A DNA stretch of 64,000 nt, taken from NCBI GenBank assembly GCA_009843505.1, contig VYDI01000029.1, positions 26,565-90,564 on the forward strand. Reading direction: 5' to 3'. This DNA comes from Holophagales bacterium (GTDB lineage Bacteria > Acidobacteriota > Thermoanaerobaculia > Multivoradales > Multivoraceae). A program made the translations under genes and the position numbers. Of this stretch, positions 1 to 9,545 are shown one piece after another (within the stretch, counting starts at the first letter, position 1; each line of letters opens with the position of its first letter). The notes below the pieces were generated by a model that searched no databases, was not told the DNA's origin, and saw only the letters and a list, made by a program, of their open reading frames with translations.

Positions 1-1336
1 GCTCGATCGGCCCGTCCTCCGGGAAGCTCGCGCGGTGGCTGCCGGGCGCCTGGGTGAGCAGGGTCGGTCCCGAGCCGTCGAGAGCGACCCGCACGACATC
101 GGCACCGATTGCCGAGCGGTAGGTACCCGAGACGTAGGCGGATCCAGCCTCTTCGTCCGCCGCGTTCAGTGAGCGCACTTCCCAGCGTCCTTCGGTGAGC
201 GGTTTGACCAGCTCTCCGTCCTTGTCGTAGCGGTAGACGTGCTGGAAGCCGGTCCGTTCGCTGAGCCAGAGGAAGCCGCCGCCCTCGAGGAAACGCGGCG
301 GACCGAGCACGTTGACCCAGGCGTGGGACTCCTCCCGCAGGATGCGCTCCGATTCGCCGGTGTCCGGGTCGGCCCGGTGCAGATCGAGGAAGGTCTGCCG
401 GCGATCCTGGACCTGGTACCAGACGTCGCCGGCGGGCGAGAAGGTGACGTTGACGATCAGGATCTCGTCGTGTCCGTAGAGGCCCGGATCGATCCAGGTG
501 ATGCCCCCGCCGCTGGCCTTGGCGACTCCCAGCCGGACGCGCGGGTTCGGATCGCCGGCCTTGGGGTAGGGGTAGATCTCGAGCGGCGGCCGGAACGGGA
601 CGTGGTCGACCACCGTGAAGCGGGGCACGTCGCGCTCGTCGCTCTGCAGGAAGGCGATGCGGCGGCTGTCGGGGCTCCACCAGTGGGCCAGGTAGTTGCC
701 GCGGCCGTAGATCTCCTCCTGGTAGACCCAGTCGAGCTTGCCGTTCAGGGTGTTCTCGCCGCCGTCGGCGGTCAACCGCACTTCGTCGCCCGCGAGGTCG
801 ACAACGAACAGGTCCGCGTCGCGCACGAAGGCGACGCTGCGGCTGTCGGGCGAGAAGCGGGCGAGTTCCTCGTCCTCGGGGCCGTGGGTGAGGCGTGTCA
901 GCGTCTCGGCGGAGAAATCCCAGACGAACAGGTCGGAGGCAAGTCGAAGCAGGAGCCGGTCGGTGTCCGGCGCGAGGTGCAGGGAGCCGGGCCGCGCCCT
1001 GGCGGCGGCGTCCTCAGCGTCCAGCCGAAGCTGCCCCTCCAGGGCCTCAGCCAAAGGCCGCGGATCATAGAACGGCTCCGCGTCTCCGGTCGCCGCGTCG
1101 ACGAACATCCAGCTCGTGCCGTCGCCGTCCTCGTTGTCCTTTGCCTGCAGATAGTCCTGGCCGCCGGGTAGCCAGCGGATCCGCGGCAGGTCGGGCGAGA
1201 AGTCGAGCGCGTCCGGCCCGTAGATGTGCTGAAGCTCCAGGGGCTCCTGCTGCGCCGTTGCCGGCTGGAGGGCGGTTGCGGCCAGAATGGCCGCGGGAAG
1301 ACAGGCGCGTGCGAGTCGTCGGCTGATCGTCTGCAT
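1..1336 (-). CDS. S9 family (DPP-IV type) exported peptidase, N-terminal part
   Basis: The gene enters from the left edge and reads leftward, so only the first 445 codons are visible. The start at 1336 gives a clear signal peptide (Arg-rich start, hydrophobic core, cleavage near ATAQQ). After it comes a beta-propeller-like region with repeats of the type 'FSPDSRSVAFVRD' and 'WWSPDSRRIAFL', followed by 'DWVYQEEIYGR', a typical DPP-IV N-terminal propeller signature (family DPPIV_N). The Ser-Asp-His hydrolase domain of this family is C-terminal and would lie outside the window. It probably cleaves proline-containing peptides in the periplasm. The protein family is quite sure; substrate and completeness cannot be judged. 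Confidence 0.85.
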   Translation of the reverse strand, partial: MQTISRRLARACLPAAILAATALQPATAQQEPLELQHIYGPDALDFSPDLPRIRWLPGGQDYLQAKDNEDGDGTSWMFVDAATGDAEPFYDPRPLAEALEGQLRLDAEDAAARARPGSLHLAPDTDRLLLRLASDLFVWDFSAETLTRLTHGPEDEELARFSPDSRSVAFVRDADLFVVDLAGDEVRLTADGGENTLNGKLDWVYQEEIYGRGNYLAHWWSPDSRRIAFLQSDERDVPRFTVVDHVPFRPPLEIYPYPKAGDPNPRVRLGVAKASGGGITWIDPGLYGHDEILIVNVTFSPAGDVWYQVQDRRQTFLDLHRADPDTGESERILREESHAWVNVLGPPRFLEGGGFLWLSERTGFQHVYRYDKDGELVKPLTEGRWEVRSLNAADEEAGSAYVSGTYRSAIGADVVRVALDGSGPTLLTQAPGSHRASFPEDGPIE

Positions 1337-1406
1337 GGCCGAACAGTAGCGGAGGATCGCCTGCCGGCGGGCGGCTACCCGCGGGTCCGATGCGTTGGCG
1401 CGACCG

Positions 1407-2240
1407 CTAGAACTCGAACTCCAGCAGCACGTCCACGCTCTGGCCTTCCGTCGTGACGGTGAAGCGGTTCATGCCGAGACGGAAGTGCTCGGCCAGTTGC
1501 TGGAAGTCGATCTCGCCCATTCCCTCGACGATGGTGATCTCGATCCGCCGGATCTCCTGGCCGTTGACCGCGGTGACGTGGGCCTCGTCGGTATCCGCCG
1601 CCAGTCCGGTGAACAGGAGCGGCAGGCTTGCCAGCCGGACTTCGGGGTCGATGCTGTCGTACGGGATGCTGACTTCGAATCCGGGGATGTCGGCGCGGAG
1701 AACCGGTAGATCCCGGTGCGCGACGACTTCTACCTCCGCTGGGGTGGCGGTCTGCGCGTCGAAGACGACGCCGCGGCTCAGGTGCGCCTGCTTGCCCTTG
1801 ATGAGGATGAACGGCCAGGCGATGACCTTGGCCAGGACCGCGGCGGTCACGAAGCGGCCCCTGCCGGAGCGGTCATAGCCGCCGGTGAGTCGGATCGACG
1901 TGTCGTCCACCGCGGCGACCGTGTTCGCGTCTACCTCTAGCCTGCCCCGGATGCCGGCTATCTTGGCCCGCCGGGCCTTACTGACCTCGGACCAGACCAC
2001 GGTGCCCGCCTCGATGACGACGCGGCCGTCGACCACGACGTCCTCGGCGACCCTGGCGCGGACGCGGTCTCCGAGCCGGACGAAGCTGCTTGATTTCCTC
2101 TTCGTCGAGAGGCTCTCGTCGAGGACGCAGTAGACGGTCGTTCCGGCTGGAATGCGGACCCTTTCGGCCATCAAGGCGGTCGGCAGGGTGAGGAACAGCA
2201 GACCGACGACGGCGGCCCGGAACGTGGTGGCGTAACGCAT
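1407..2240 (-). CDS. Exported protein of unknown function
   Basis: A 277-residue product with an N-terminal signal peptide (MRYATTFRAAVVGLLFLTLP, cleavage after ALMA). I chose the ATG at 2240 because it begins the signal peptide; the frame is open 16 codons further upstream but adds only charged and aromatic residues. An early segment (AGTTVYCVLDESLSTKRKS, then a run about valency and 'VIEAGTVVWSEV') looks like the small-beta-barrel proteins that hold outer-membrane or envelope factors. The C-terminal part has a 'VNGQEIRRIEI' stretch. I do not recognise the family. It is transcribed divergently from the symporter at 2339. Confidence 0.65.
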   Translation of the reverse strand: MRYATTFRAAVVGLLFLTLPTALMAERVRIPAGTTVYCVLDESLSTKRKSSSFVRLGDRVRARVAEDVVVDGRVVIEAGTVVWSEVSKARRAKIAGIRGRLEVDANTVAAVDDTSIRLTGGYDRSGRGRFVTAAVLAKVIAWPFILIKGKQAHLSRGVVFDAQTATPAEVEVVAHRDLPVLRADIPGFEVSIPYDSIDPEVRLASLPLLFTGLAADTDEAHVTAVNGQEIRRIEITIVEGMGEIDFQQLAEHFRLGMNRFTVTTEGQSVDVLLEFEF

Positions 2241-2338
2241 GAAGAGGCCCTCTGGGTTGTGGTCTTCGTAGTACCAGTACGGCGACAAGCGTCCTTCGGT
2301 TTCGCCGTGCGGCGGGTGATACCGTGACGCCTTCGCGC

Positions 2339-3910
2339 ATGAGCTTGATCGTCTGGTCCTGGCTGTTCCTCGCCGTCTATCTGGGCGGCATGCTGGCGTT
2401 CGGCGTCATCGGCCGGAACCGGGTGCAGGGCGCGGACGACTTCGCCACCGCCCGGGCGGCCTACGGGCCCTTCTTCCTCGCGCTCGCATTCGCGGCAACG
2501 ACCGCGAGCGGGGCGACATTCCTCGGTTTCCCGGGCCTTGCCTACGAGCACGGGACGGCGGCGCTGCTGTCGGCGGTCCTCTACCCGGCGGGCGTGTACC
2601 TGGGCGTGCTGATCTGCATGCGGCTGGTGGCGAACGTAGGCGACCGGTTCGGGTCGCGTTCGATCCCGGAGTTCCTGGGCGACCGGTACCAGTCGGACGG
2701 CATCCGCGTGATCGTCACCGTTGCGTCCCTCCTGCTGTTCTTCTACCTTGCCGGCCAGCTCCTGTCGGGCCTGGTCATGTTCGAGACGATGCTCGGGCTG
2801 TCGCCGGCCTGGGCGCTCGGGATCACGGCCGTCGTGCTGATGATCTACGTGTCCCTGGGCGGTGCCCACGCGGACATCCTCACCGACGGCGTGCAGGGTT
2901 TTCTCATGCTGCTGATCGGTGTTCTCGTCATCATCCTGTTCGTCTTCGGCGCCGGCCTCGACGGCGGCTTCGGCTCGGTCATCTCGAGCATTCGGGGACA
3001 GGATCCGAACCAGGTTGGCTGGATCAACCGCTCTACGCCCCTCTACCACTCCTGGTGGTCGCAGATGGCGGTGCTGCTCGCCCACATTCCGCTCGGGCTG
3101 CTCCCGCACATCGGCAACAAGATCTGGGCGCTCAAGACCGGCAAGTCGCGTTTCACGTTCCTTCGCTTCGCTTCCGTGTTCGGCGTCACGCTGGGCATGC
3201 TCGGCCTCGGTGGCGCCCTGGCGCGGGCGGTGCTCGGTGGACGCCTGTACGAAGAGGGCTCCACCCCGAACGAGGCGCTTCCGGCATTGTTCATCGAGCT
3301 CTTCCCGGCCTGGCTGGCGGCGCTGATCGGCGTCGGAGTCCTGTCGGCGGTCATGTCGACGGCGGACGGGCTGGTCGTGTCCTCGTCCCAGATCGTGGCG
3401 AACGACCTCTACCGGCGGACGATCGCGCCGCGATTCCACTCCCACCTCAGCGACGAGCAGCTTGACCGCCGGGTGCTGGTCATCAGCCGCTGGGCGACGG
3501 TGGGCGTCATGGTCGTCTGCGTGACGATGGCCTGGATGCTGATGGACATGAACATCGCCATCCTGGTCTGGACGGGGAACGGCGGCATGATGGCGGCGTT
3601 CGCGGGTCCGCTCGTGCTCGGCGCGCTCTGGAGCGGCGTGACGCGCACCGGTGCATACACGGGGCTGATCGTGGGTTTGAGCTCCTTCCTGATCCTGCAT
3701 ACCGGGGTCATCGATCCGGCGTGGTTCGAGGGCTCTTTCCTGCACCCGGTGTTCTCCTGGCTGCACGGGGAAGCGCCGAACCCGACCTCCTGCGCGGCGC
3801 TGGCCGGACTGTTCGCAATGGGTTGCACGGCGGCCGTGTCGTTGGCGACGAAGCCGCTACCGGAGGCTCATGTGGGGTCTCTCTTCCGGCGCGTCGAGGC
3901 GACGGACTAG
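2339..3910 (+). CDS. Sodium:solute symporter (SSF family)
   Basis: A 523-residue inner-membrane protein with about 13 hydrophobic segments. Near residue 50 it shows the conserved SSF stretch 'FAATTASGATFLGFPG', and later 'LSAVMSTADGLVVSSSQIVANDLYRR', which is the strongly conserved SSF signature around TM8-TM9. It should import an organic solute with sodium; the substrate cannot be read from sequence. A GTG five codons upstream (2324) is an alternative start, but the ATG at 2339 begins directly at the first membrane helix. The RutE-like gene follows only 3 bases after the stop, so the two are probably co-transcribed. Confidence 0.9.
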   Translation: MSLIVWSWLFLAVYLGGMLAFGVIGRNRVQGADDFATARAAYGPFFLALAFAATTASGATFLGFPGLAYEHGTAALLSAVLYPAGVYLGVLICMRLVANVGDRFGSRSIPEFLGDRYQSDGIRVIVTVASLLLFFYLAGQLLSGLVMFETMLGLSPAWALGITAVVLMIYVSLGGAHADILTDGVQGFLMLLIGVLVIILFVFGAGLDGGFGSVISSIRGQDPNQVGWINRSTPLYHSWWSQMAVLLAHIPLGLLPHIGNKIWALKTGKSRFTFLRFASVFGVTLGMLGLGGALARAVLGGRLYEEGSTPNEALPALFIELFPAWLAALIGVGVLSAVMSTADGLVVSSSQIVANDLYRRTIAPRFHSHLSDEQLDRRVLVISRWATVGVMVVCVTMAWMLMDMNIAILVWTGNGGMMAAFAGPLVLGALWSGVTRTGAYTGLIVGLSSFLILHTGVIDPAWFEGSFLHPVFSWLHGEAPNPTSCAALAGLFAMGCTAAVSLATKPLPEAHVGSLFRRVEATD

Positions 3911-3913
3911 GCC

Positions 3914-4504
3914 ATGCCGAGGATTCCAGAGGACGCGATGGACGTCCTGTTCCGGGACGCCCGCAGCCAGAACAGGTGGTTGCCGCGTGAGGTGCCGCGG
4001 GACACGCTGCAAGAACTCCACGACCTGATGAAGTGGGGGCCGACGAGCGCGAACTGCTGGCCGCAGCGGGTCGTCTTTGCCGTGAGCGAGGAAGCGAAGG
4101 AGCGGCTGGCTTCGATCGCCATGCCGGGCAATCAGGACAAGATCCGGCAGGCCCCCGCGACCGCGATACTGGGCTACGACCTGGCGTTCTTCGACAGGAT
4201 GGACGTGCTCTTCGCCCACAACCCGGGCATGGCCGAGATGTTCCGCAACAACGCGGAGCTCGCCGAGGTGACGGCGTTCCGGAATGCGACCCTGCAGGGG
4301 GCCTACTTCATGCTGGCCGCCCGCTCGCTCGGCCTCGACTGCGGCCCGATGTCGGGGTTCGACAACGCGAAGTGCGACGAGCTCTTCTTCGCCGGCACGA
4401 CGGTGCGCTCGAACTTCCTCTGCTCAATCGGCTACGGCGATTCCGAGGGCCTGTTCGGGCGCTTGCCACGGCCGGAGTTCGAGGACGTGTGCCGCGTGGA
4501 GTAG
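3914..4504 (+). CDS. rutE: Malonic semialdehyde reductase, RutE/HadB type
   Basis: A 196-residue flavin nitroreductase-fold protein. Length and motifs match RutE: 'SQNRWLPREVP', 'LMKWGPTSANCWPQR', 'RQAPATAILGYDLAFFD', 'FRNATLQGAYFMLAARSLGLDCGPMSGFD'. RutE reduces toxic malonic semialdehyde to 3-hydroxypropionate with NAD(P)H, in pyrimidine degradation or beta-alanine/propionate metabolism. No other rut gene is nearby; the neighbour upstream is a solute symporter 3 bases away. The 3' end converges with trkH, with only 4 bases between the two stops. The assignment to this subfamily is good; the physiological pathway is an inference. Confidence 0.85.
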   Translation: MPRIPEDAMDVLFRDARSQNRWLPREVPRDTLQELHDLMKWGPTSANCWPQRVVFAVSEEAKERLASIAMPGNQDKIRQAPATAILGYDLAFFDRMDVLFAHNPGMAEMFRNNAELAEVTAFRNATLQGAYFMLAARSLGLDCGPMSGFDNAKCDELFFAGTTVRSNFLCSIGYGDSEGLFGRLPRPEFEDVCRVE

Positions 4505-4508
4505 CTGA

Positions 4509-5951
4509 TCAGCGGCGCCAGAAGGCGGGCAGGAGAAGCGCGGTCACGGCGACGATCTCCAGGCGGCCGAGCCACATCAGGACGATCAGCAGCAGCTTCT
4601 CCCAGCCGGCGAAGAAGGCGTAGTCGAGTGACGGACCGGCGGCTCCCATCGCCGGGCCCACGTTCGACAGGCAGGCGAGTGAAGTCGACAGGGAGGTCAC
4701 CATGTCGTTGCCCGCGATGGCGAGGGTGGCGGCGACGCCCAGCCACAGGAAGGCGAAGAGCGTCATGAAGCCGCCGAGGCTGCGCGCCACCTGGTCGCTG
4801 ATCGTCCGCTTGCCGACCCAGAGGGCCAGGACCCGGCGCGGGTTGAACATGAGATGGACCTCGCGCAGCGCCATCTTCAGCGTCATGACGAGCCGGCCGA
4901 CCTTGATGCCGCCCGCGGTCGAACCGGCGCAGCCCCCGACGAACATGGCCAGCAGCAGCAGGGTGCGCGACGTGTCGCTCCACGAGTCGTAGTCCCTGGT
5001 GGTGTAGCCGGTCGTCGTCATCAGGGAAACGGAGTTGAACGCGGCCTCCCGGAGCGCCTCCAGCAGCGGCAGGTCCGTGCTGCGCCAGCGGTCCAGGGTG
5101 ACCAGCGCCACCAGCACGGCGGCGATTGAGGCATAGGCGCGAAACTCGACGTCCTTGTAGAGCTGGCTGGGTCGTGACCGGACCGCAAAGATCAGGGAGA
5201 AGTTGATGCCCGCGATCAGCATGAAGACGATGATCGTCCACTCGATGAAGGCGGAGTCGAAGGCGGCGACGCTCGCGTTGTAAGGGGCGAAGCCGCCGAT
5301 CGAGACGGTCGTGAAGGCGTAGCAGAAGGCCTCGTACTGGGTGGCGCCGCCGGCGAGCAGCAGCAGGATGAGGACGATGGTCAGGCCGACGTAGATGCGC
5401 CACAGCACGGTCGCGGTCTTCTGCACCTGGGGCTGGAACATGTCCTGGGTGGGCCCCGGCACCTCCAGGCGGTAGAGCAGGCGGGCGCCCGGTCCCAGGC
5501 TTGGGAAAAGGGCGACGAACAGGAGCAGGATGCCCATGCCGCCCAGCCACTGGGTGAGGCCGCGCCAGAGCAGGATGCTGGGGCTCAGCAGCTCGATGTC
5601 GGTCAGGATCGAGGCGCCCGTGGTCGTGAACCCGGAGGCGGACTCGAACAGGGCGGAGGCCGGGTCCGCGATCTCGCCGCTCAACAGGTACGGGAGGGCG
5701 CCGAAGAAGGAGGCAAGGATGTAGGCGCCGACGACCACCAGGGTCGCCTCGCGCCGGTAGATCTTCTCGTGCGGCTTGCCCCACCAGTGGGCGGCCGCAC
5801 CGGCGGCCGCGCAGACGATCAGTGAACCTCCGAGGGCCGCCGCGGGCCGTTCCTCGCCATGCCAGAGTGCGAACAGGAAGGGGATCAACTGCGCGCCAGC
5901 CAGCAGCAGGAGGAGCCGCCCGACGAGACCGGAGACGGCGCGCAGGTTCAT
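4509..5951 (-). CDS. trkH: TrkH-type potassium uptake membrane subunit
   Basis: A 480-residue membrane protein of the TrkH/KtrB superfamily, normal in length for TrkH. The four pore-loop repeats can be seen: 'ALFESASGFTTTGASIL', 'AFTTVSIGGFAPYN', 'AAFNSVSLMTTTGYTTRDY' and 'STSLACLSNVGPAMG'. The glycine of each selectivity filter is present. 'WRGLTQWLGGMGILLLF' between repeats is also typical. It would import potassium together with a cytoplasmic TrkA regulator, which is not encoded in this window. It reads leftward, ends 4 bases from rutE and begins 25 bases from the stop of the PQQ-type gene. Confidence 0.92.
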   Translation of the reverse strand: MNLRAVSGLVGRLLLLLAGAQLIPFLFALWHGEERPAAALGGSLIVCAAAGAAAHWWGKPHEKIYRREATLVVVGAYILASFFGALPYLLSGEIADPASALFESASGFTTTGASILTDIELLSPSILLWRGLTQWLGGMGILLLFVALFPSLGPGARLLYRLEVPGPTQDMFQPQVQKTATVLWRIYVGLTIVLILLLLAGGATQYEAFCYAFTTVSIGGFAPYNASVAAFDSAFIEWTIIVFMLIAGINFSLIFAVRSRPSQLYKDVEFRAYASIAAVLVALVTLDRWRSTDLPLLEALREAAFNSVSLMTTTGYTTRDYDSWSDTSRTLLLLAMFVGGCAGSTAGGIKVGRLVMTLKMALREVHLMFNPRRVLALWVGKRTISDQVARSLGGFMTLFAFLWLGVAATLAIAGNDMVTSLSTSLACLSNVGPAMGAAGPSLDYAFFAGWEKLLLIVLMWLGRLEIVAVTALLLPAFWRR

Positions 5952-5976
5952 CCGGTGTTCTTGGGCTGTTGCCGAG

Positions 5977-7995
5977 TCAGGGGGCCGCGGCGGCCGCCGG
6001 CGCTTCCGGCAACGCCAGCGCCAGGAGTTCGCCCTCGAAGTCCATGCCGCTGAGCGCCATCACGATGTACTGGCGTCCTTCGTGCAGGTAGGTCATCGGT
6101 GCGCCGCTGACGCCGGCCGGCAGCTCCGTTTCCCAGACGACCTCGCCGGTTCTCTTGTCGTAGGCCCTGAACTTGCGGCTGCCCGCGCCCTCGGGCTGGA
6201 CGATCATGGCATCCGAGCCGTCGGCCAGGAACACCAGGGTCTTGGTGACCAGCGCCGACACGCGGCCCTGTTGCCCCAGCGGTGGCAGGTCGAGGTGGGC
6301 GAGCGCGGGGTGATCGCGCGGTCCATCCCCGTTCGGGACCATCCACAGGTGTTCGCCCGTGTCGAGGTCGATCGCGGTCAGCCGGCCATAGGGCGGCTTC
6401 GTGATCGGCAGGCCGTTGGGCAGGGTCGCCCACTCGTAGCCGTCGGCCTCGCTCAGGTCGACCCGGTAACGCAGGTTGGAGCGCGCGGGGTCGGGGGGCG
6501 GACGCAGGCCCAGGATCGCCGGCACGGTGACCGACGGCAGATAGAGCACGTTGGTCTCCGGATCGAGTGCGGCGCCGTTCCAGTTGGTGCCGCCGACTGC
6601 CCCGGGCACCTGGATGGTGGGCAGGGCGTCGGAGTCGTCCATCAGGGTGGGCGGCTGGAAGATCGGGCCGATCCGGTACTGCGAGACGTACTCGATTGCC
6701 ATGGCGCGCAGTTCCGGCGTGAAGTCGATCAGATCGTCGATGGCCAGTCCCTGGAGGTCGTAGGGGAGAGGCCAGGTCGGGTGCGGCTGGGTCGGCCAGG
6801 CGCGCTCGCCCGGCACGTCGGAAGCCGGCACTGGTAGCTCGACGATCGGCCAGACCGGCTCGCCGGTCTCCCGATCGAAGACATAGAGGAACGCCTGCTT
6901 GGAAGGTTGGGCGAGCGCCTTGATGGGCTTGCCGTCGACGACGATGTCCGCGAGCACGGGCGCCGCGGGGAAGTCGTAGTCCCAGAGACCGTGATGCACG
7001 GCCTGGAAGTGCCAGCGCCGCTCGCCGGTCTCGGCGTCGAGAGCGAGGATCGACTCGGCGAACAGGCCCTTGCCCGGGCGGTGCCCGCCGTACCAGTCGT
7101 TGCTCGGCGTGCTCGTTGCCGCGTAGGCGATGCCGAGTTCCTGGTCGCAACTGATCCAGGTCCAGACGTTGGCGGCGCCGGCCTCGGCCGCCTCGAGGCT
7201 GTCCCAGGAGTCGAATCCGAACTCGCCCGGCTCCGGGATGATGTTGAACCGCCAGCGCAGGGCTCCGGAGCGCGAGTCGTAGCCGCGGATCATCCCCGGC
7301 GGGTTCCTCCTTCGCGACCAGGCATCGGCCGTCGATTCGCCGAGGACGATCACATCGCCGCACACGACGGGCGCCGAGGTCCAGAAGTACTGGCGGCGCG
7401 TAACGCCGCTCCCGACGTCGAGCATGTCGGCGCGGCCGCCATCGCCGAAGTCGGGGTCGAGGGCGCCGGTGTCCGCGTCGAGGGCGGTCAGACGGCCGTT
7501 TCCGGTGAAGAAGAGCCGGCGCTTCTCTCCGTCGTTCCAGGTCACGCCACCGCGGACGGAGCCGCGGCCCATGTTCCGTGGCTCTTCGTCCTCAAATGGA
7601 TCGTAGGTCCACAGGATCTCGCCACTGGCGGGATCGAGCGCGGCCGCGCCCAGGCCGGTCGCGACCAGCACCCTGCCGTCGCGCATCATCGGAGTGTTCT
7701 GGAAGACGAAGGGCGGAGTGACGCCATCGTGGCGGGCGGCGATCCCGTAGTCGATCGACTTCCAGCGCCAGGCGACCTCGAGCTGGTGCACGTTGTCGCG
7801 GTCGATCTGGTCCAGTGGCGAGTACTTGCTGCTCCGGCTGTCCGCGGCGTAGTTGTGCCATTCGCCGGCTGGCTGAGCTCCTGCCCCGTTGCCGGAAGCC
7901 GGTCGCGGAGATGCGGCGGCCTGACCGTGGGCGCCGGCGACACCCGTAGCCGCCAGCGCGGCGCCCAGAAGGAACGCCTTCGAACGACGGATCAT
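5977..7995 (-). CDS. Exported PQQ-dependent dehydrogenase (quinoprotein beta-propeller)
   Basis: A 672-residue protein with an N-terminal signal peptide from the ATG at 7995 (MIRRSKAFLLGAALAATGVA, cleavage near AHGQA). The rest is an eight-bladed propeller of the quinoprotein glucose/alcohol dehydrogenase family. Blade signatures include 'GRLTALDADTGALDPDFG', 'WHFQAVHHGLWDYDFPAAPVL', 'KQAFLYVFDRETGEPVWPI' and 'GGTNWNGAALDPETNVLY'. Such enzymes oxidise sugars or alcohols in the periplasm and hand electrons to the respiratory chain. Unlike E. coli Gcd there are no five N-terminal membrane helices, so it is a soluble or lipid-bound exported form. The substrate is unknown. An in-frame ATG exists 31 codons upstream but would put the signal peptide internally. 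Confidence 0.85.
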   Translation of the reverse strand: MIRRSKAFLLGAALAATGVAGAHGQAAASPRPASGNGAGAQPAGEWHNYAADSRSSKYSPLDQIDRDNVHQLEVAWRWKSIDYGIAARHDGVTPPFVFQNTPMMRDGRVLVATGLGAAALDPASGEILWTYDPFEDEEPRNMGRGSVRGGVTWNDGEKRRLFFTGNGRLTALDADTGALDPDFGDGGRADMLDVGSGVTRRQYFWTSAPVVCGDVIVLGESTADAWSRRRNPPGMIRGYDSRSGALRWRFNIIPEPGEFGFDSWDSLEAAEAGAANVWTWISCDQELGIAYAATSTPSNDWYGGHRPGKGLFAESILALDAETGERRWHFQAVHHGLWDYDFPAAPVLADIVVDGKPIKALAQPSKQAFLYVFDRETGEPVWPIVELPVPASDVPGERAWPTQPHPTWPLPYDLQGLAIDDLIDFTPELRAMAIEYVSQYRIGPIFQPPTLMDDSDALPTIQVPGAVGGTNWNGAALDPETNVLYLPSVTVPAILGLRPPPDPARSNLRYRVDLSEADGYEWATLPNGLPITKPPYGRLTAIDLDTGEHLWMVPNGDGPRDHPALAHLDLPPLGQQGRVSALVTKTLVFLADGSDAMIVQPEGAGSRKFRAYDKRTGEVVWETELPAGVSGAPMTYLHEGRQYIVMALSGMDFEGELLALALPEAPAAAAAP

Positions 7996-8103
7996 CCGAA
8001 CTCGCCGGCGGTGGCGACGCCAGGCAAGCATCGGTTGGGATGGATGAGTTTCGAACGGGTCACCGGCACCTCTCGGGAAGAGAACCACCGGAGTCTACTT
8101 CCG

Positions 8104-9486
8104 CTAGCGGGCCGTTTCGCGGACGCCTACCGTAGCCTCCCCGTCGTCGACGCTCTCGTCCGTTTCGCCGCGGACCCAGACCAGGCGATACACGTCGAGT
8201 GGCCGGAGTTCGGCTTCCAGGACCTGCCGGATCAGGTTCGAGGAACCCGGACGGGCGACGAAGGCGCCGCGCTCGAGGAAGGCGAAGACGCGTTCGCGAT
8301 CCTTGCAGGCGTCGTCCTGCTCGTCGCAGCCGAAGTCGTTGCCGTCCGTGTCAAGCAGGAAGAGGAGCGGATCCGGCGACACGAACCTGCCGTCGAGGCT
8401 GCGGTACGCGCGCCAGAGATCGAGGGAGGGGATCGTCCAGCCGTCTCCGGATTCCGCGAAGCCGACCGTCTCGACGACGGGACCGTCCGGCACGGCGGTG
8501 ATGACGGCCGGGAACGGATCGAAGACCCGGCGCGAGAGTTCCTGCAGCGTGAAGGCGTCGTCGTCGGGGACCTCGAAGATCTCCAACAGCGGCGCGCCGG
8601 CGTCTACGATCCGCTCGATGAGCTCGATCTCGAGGTCGCGGAGAACAGGCTGGCCCGCCGCCGGTTGCTCCGGGGGCGTGGGCGGCGCCGTGGACGGAGC
8701 CAGCTCCCGGGGCGGCGCAGCAAGCCTCGATTCGGGCAGTTCATCGCCGTCGGCGGCGCCGAACAGAGCCCGCAGGCACTCGAAGCGGCGGCCGGGGTTC
8801 TCGTCCACGTAGCGCCACAGCGCCGCCACCCGTCGCTGGTACCGGGCGGCATCAGCGGCGAAACCGCGCAGGCCCCGCTCCACCGCGTCGGACTCGCCGG
8901 CCGTGGCCTGCGTTCCGCCGTCGGACACGAACTCCAGCGAGACGGTTTGCGGCGGCGGCCGCTGCTGGTCGGGCATGCGCCGCTCGTTGTCCCAGACGGC
9001 GAGCGATGGACGGATCGGCGTGTTGGCGAAGAACTCCTGGAGTTCGGCATCCGGGTTCCCGACCAGCGCCCAGCGGCGGTAGCTGGTCAGCTCTCTGCCT
9101 GCCCGCTCCCACTCGGCGCCGTCGGCCAGTGGCTCGTACAGGCGGTCGAACCGCAGATGCCAGGCGTCGTAGCCGTTCATCAACGCCTCCGTCCGGTCGT
9201 TCAACCGGCGCTCGATCAGTGCGTTTCCCTCGGGGACCTTGTGGCGGTGGATCGAAACCTCAGCCTCCAGCTTCACGTAGCCGCCGGTATCGGGCGGCTC
9301 GACCACATCGTCCCCGGAGGGCTCCAGATCGTCCGCCGACGGCGGGAAGAACTCGAGGTGCAGGGTCTCCGCGACCGGGTCGTCGGTGCAGCCGGCCAGC
9401 GCGATAGCGAGCACCGCCGTGATCGCTCCAGGGAGGGCGCGACGGATCGCTGCTCCAGGCGCGAGGGACGGGCGGCTGGCGACCAT
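8104..9486 (-). CDS. Putative lipoprotein of unknown function
   Basis: A 460-residue product. The start at 9486 gives a lipoprotein signal (hydrophobic AITAVLAIALAGC) with a lipobox ending in Cys at about residue 34. The mature part is acidic and rich in Pro and Asp, with a proline-rich linker in the middle (around 'PSTAPPTPPEQP'). No enzyme motif is evident and I do not recognise the family. It lies 108 bases upstream of the PQQ-type gene and on the same strand, so they may be transcribed together. It is divergent from the ligase at 9546, with a 59-base gap. Confidence 0.6.
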   Translation of the reverse strand: MVASRPSLAPGAAIRRALPGAITAVLAIALAGCTDDPVAETLHLEFFPPSADDLEPSGDDVVEPPDTGGYVKLEAEVSIHRHKVPEGNALIERRLNDRTEALMNGYDAWHLRFDRLYEPLADGAEWERAGRELTSYRRWALVGNPDAELQEFFANTPIRPSLAVWDNERRMPDQQRPPPQTVSLEFVSDGGTQATAGESDAVERGLRGFAADAARYQRRVAALWRYVDENPGRRFECLRALFGAADGDELPESRLAAPPRELAPSTAPPTPPEQPAAGQPVLRDLEIELIERIVDAGAPLLEIFEVPDDDAFTLQELSRRVFDPFPAVITAVPDGPVVETVGFAESGDGWTIPSLDLWRAYRSLDGRFVSPDPLLFLLDTDGNDFGCDEQDDACKDRERVFAFLERGAFVARPGSSNLIRQVLEAELRPLDVYRLVWVRGETDESVDDGEATVGVRETAR

Positions 9487-9545
9487 GGTCCTAGTTTGCA
9501 ACACGCGTAGGATCGACCGTCTTCCCGCGGACTCGCATCGAACCG

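Noticed and set aside
6907..9510. Plus-strand open frame of 867 codons over the PQQ and lipoprotein genes
   Set aside because: It crosses two well-supported minus genes and the gap between them, and it contains no recognisable domain.
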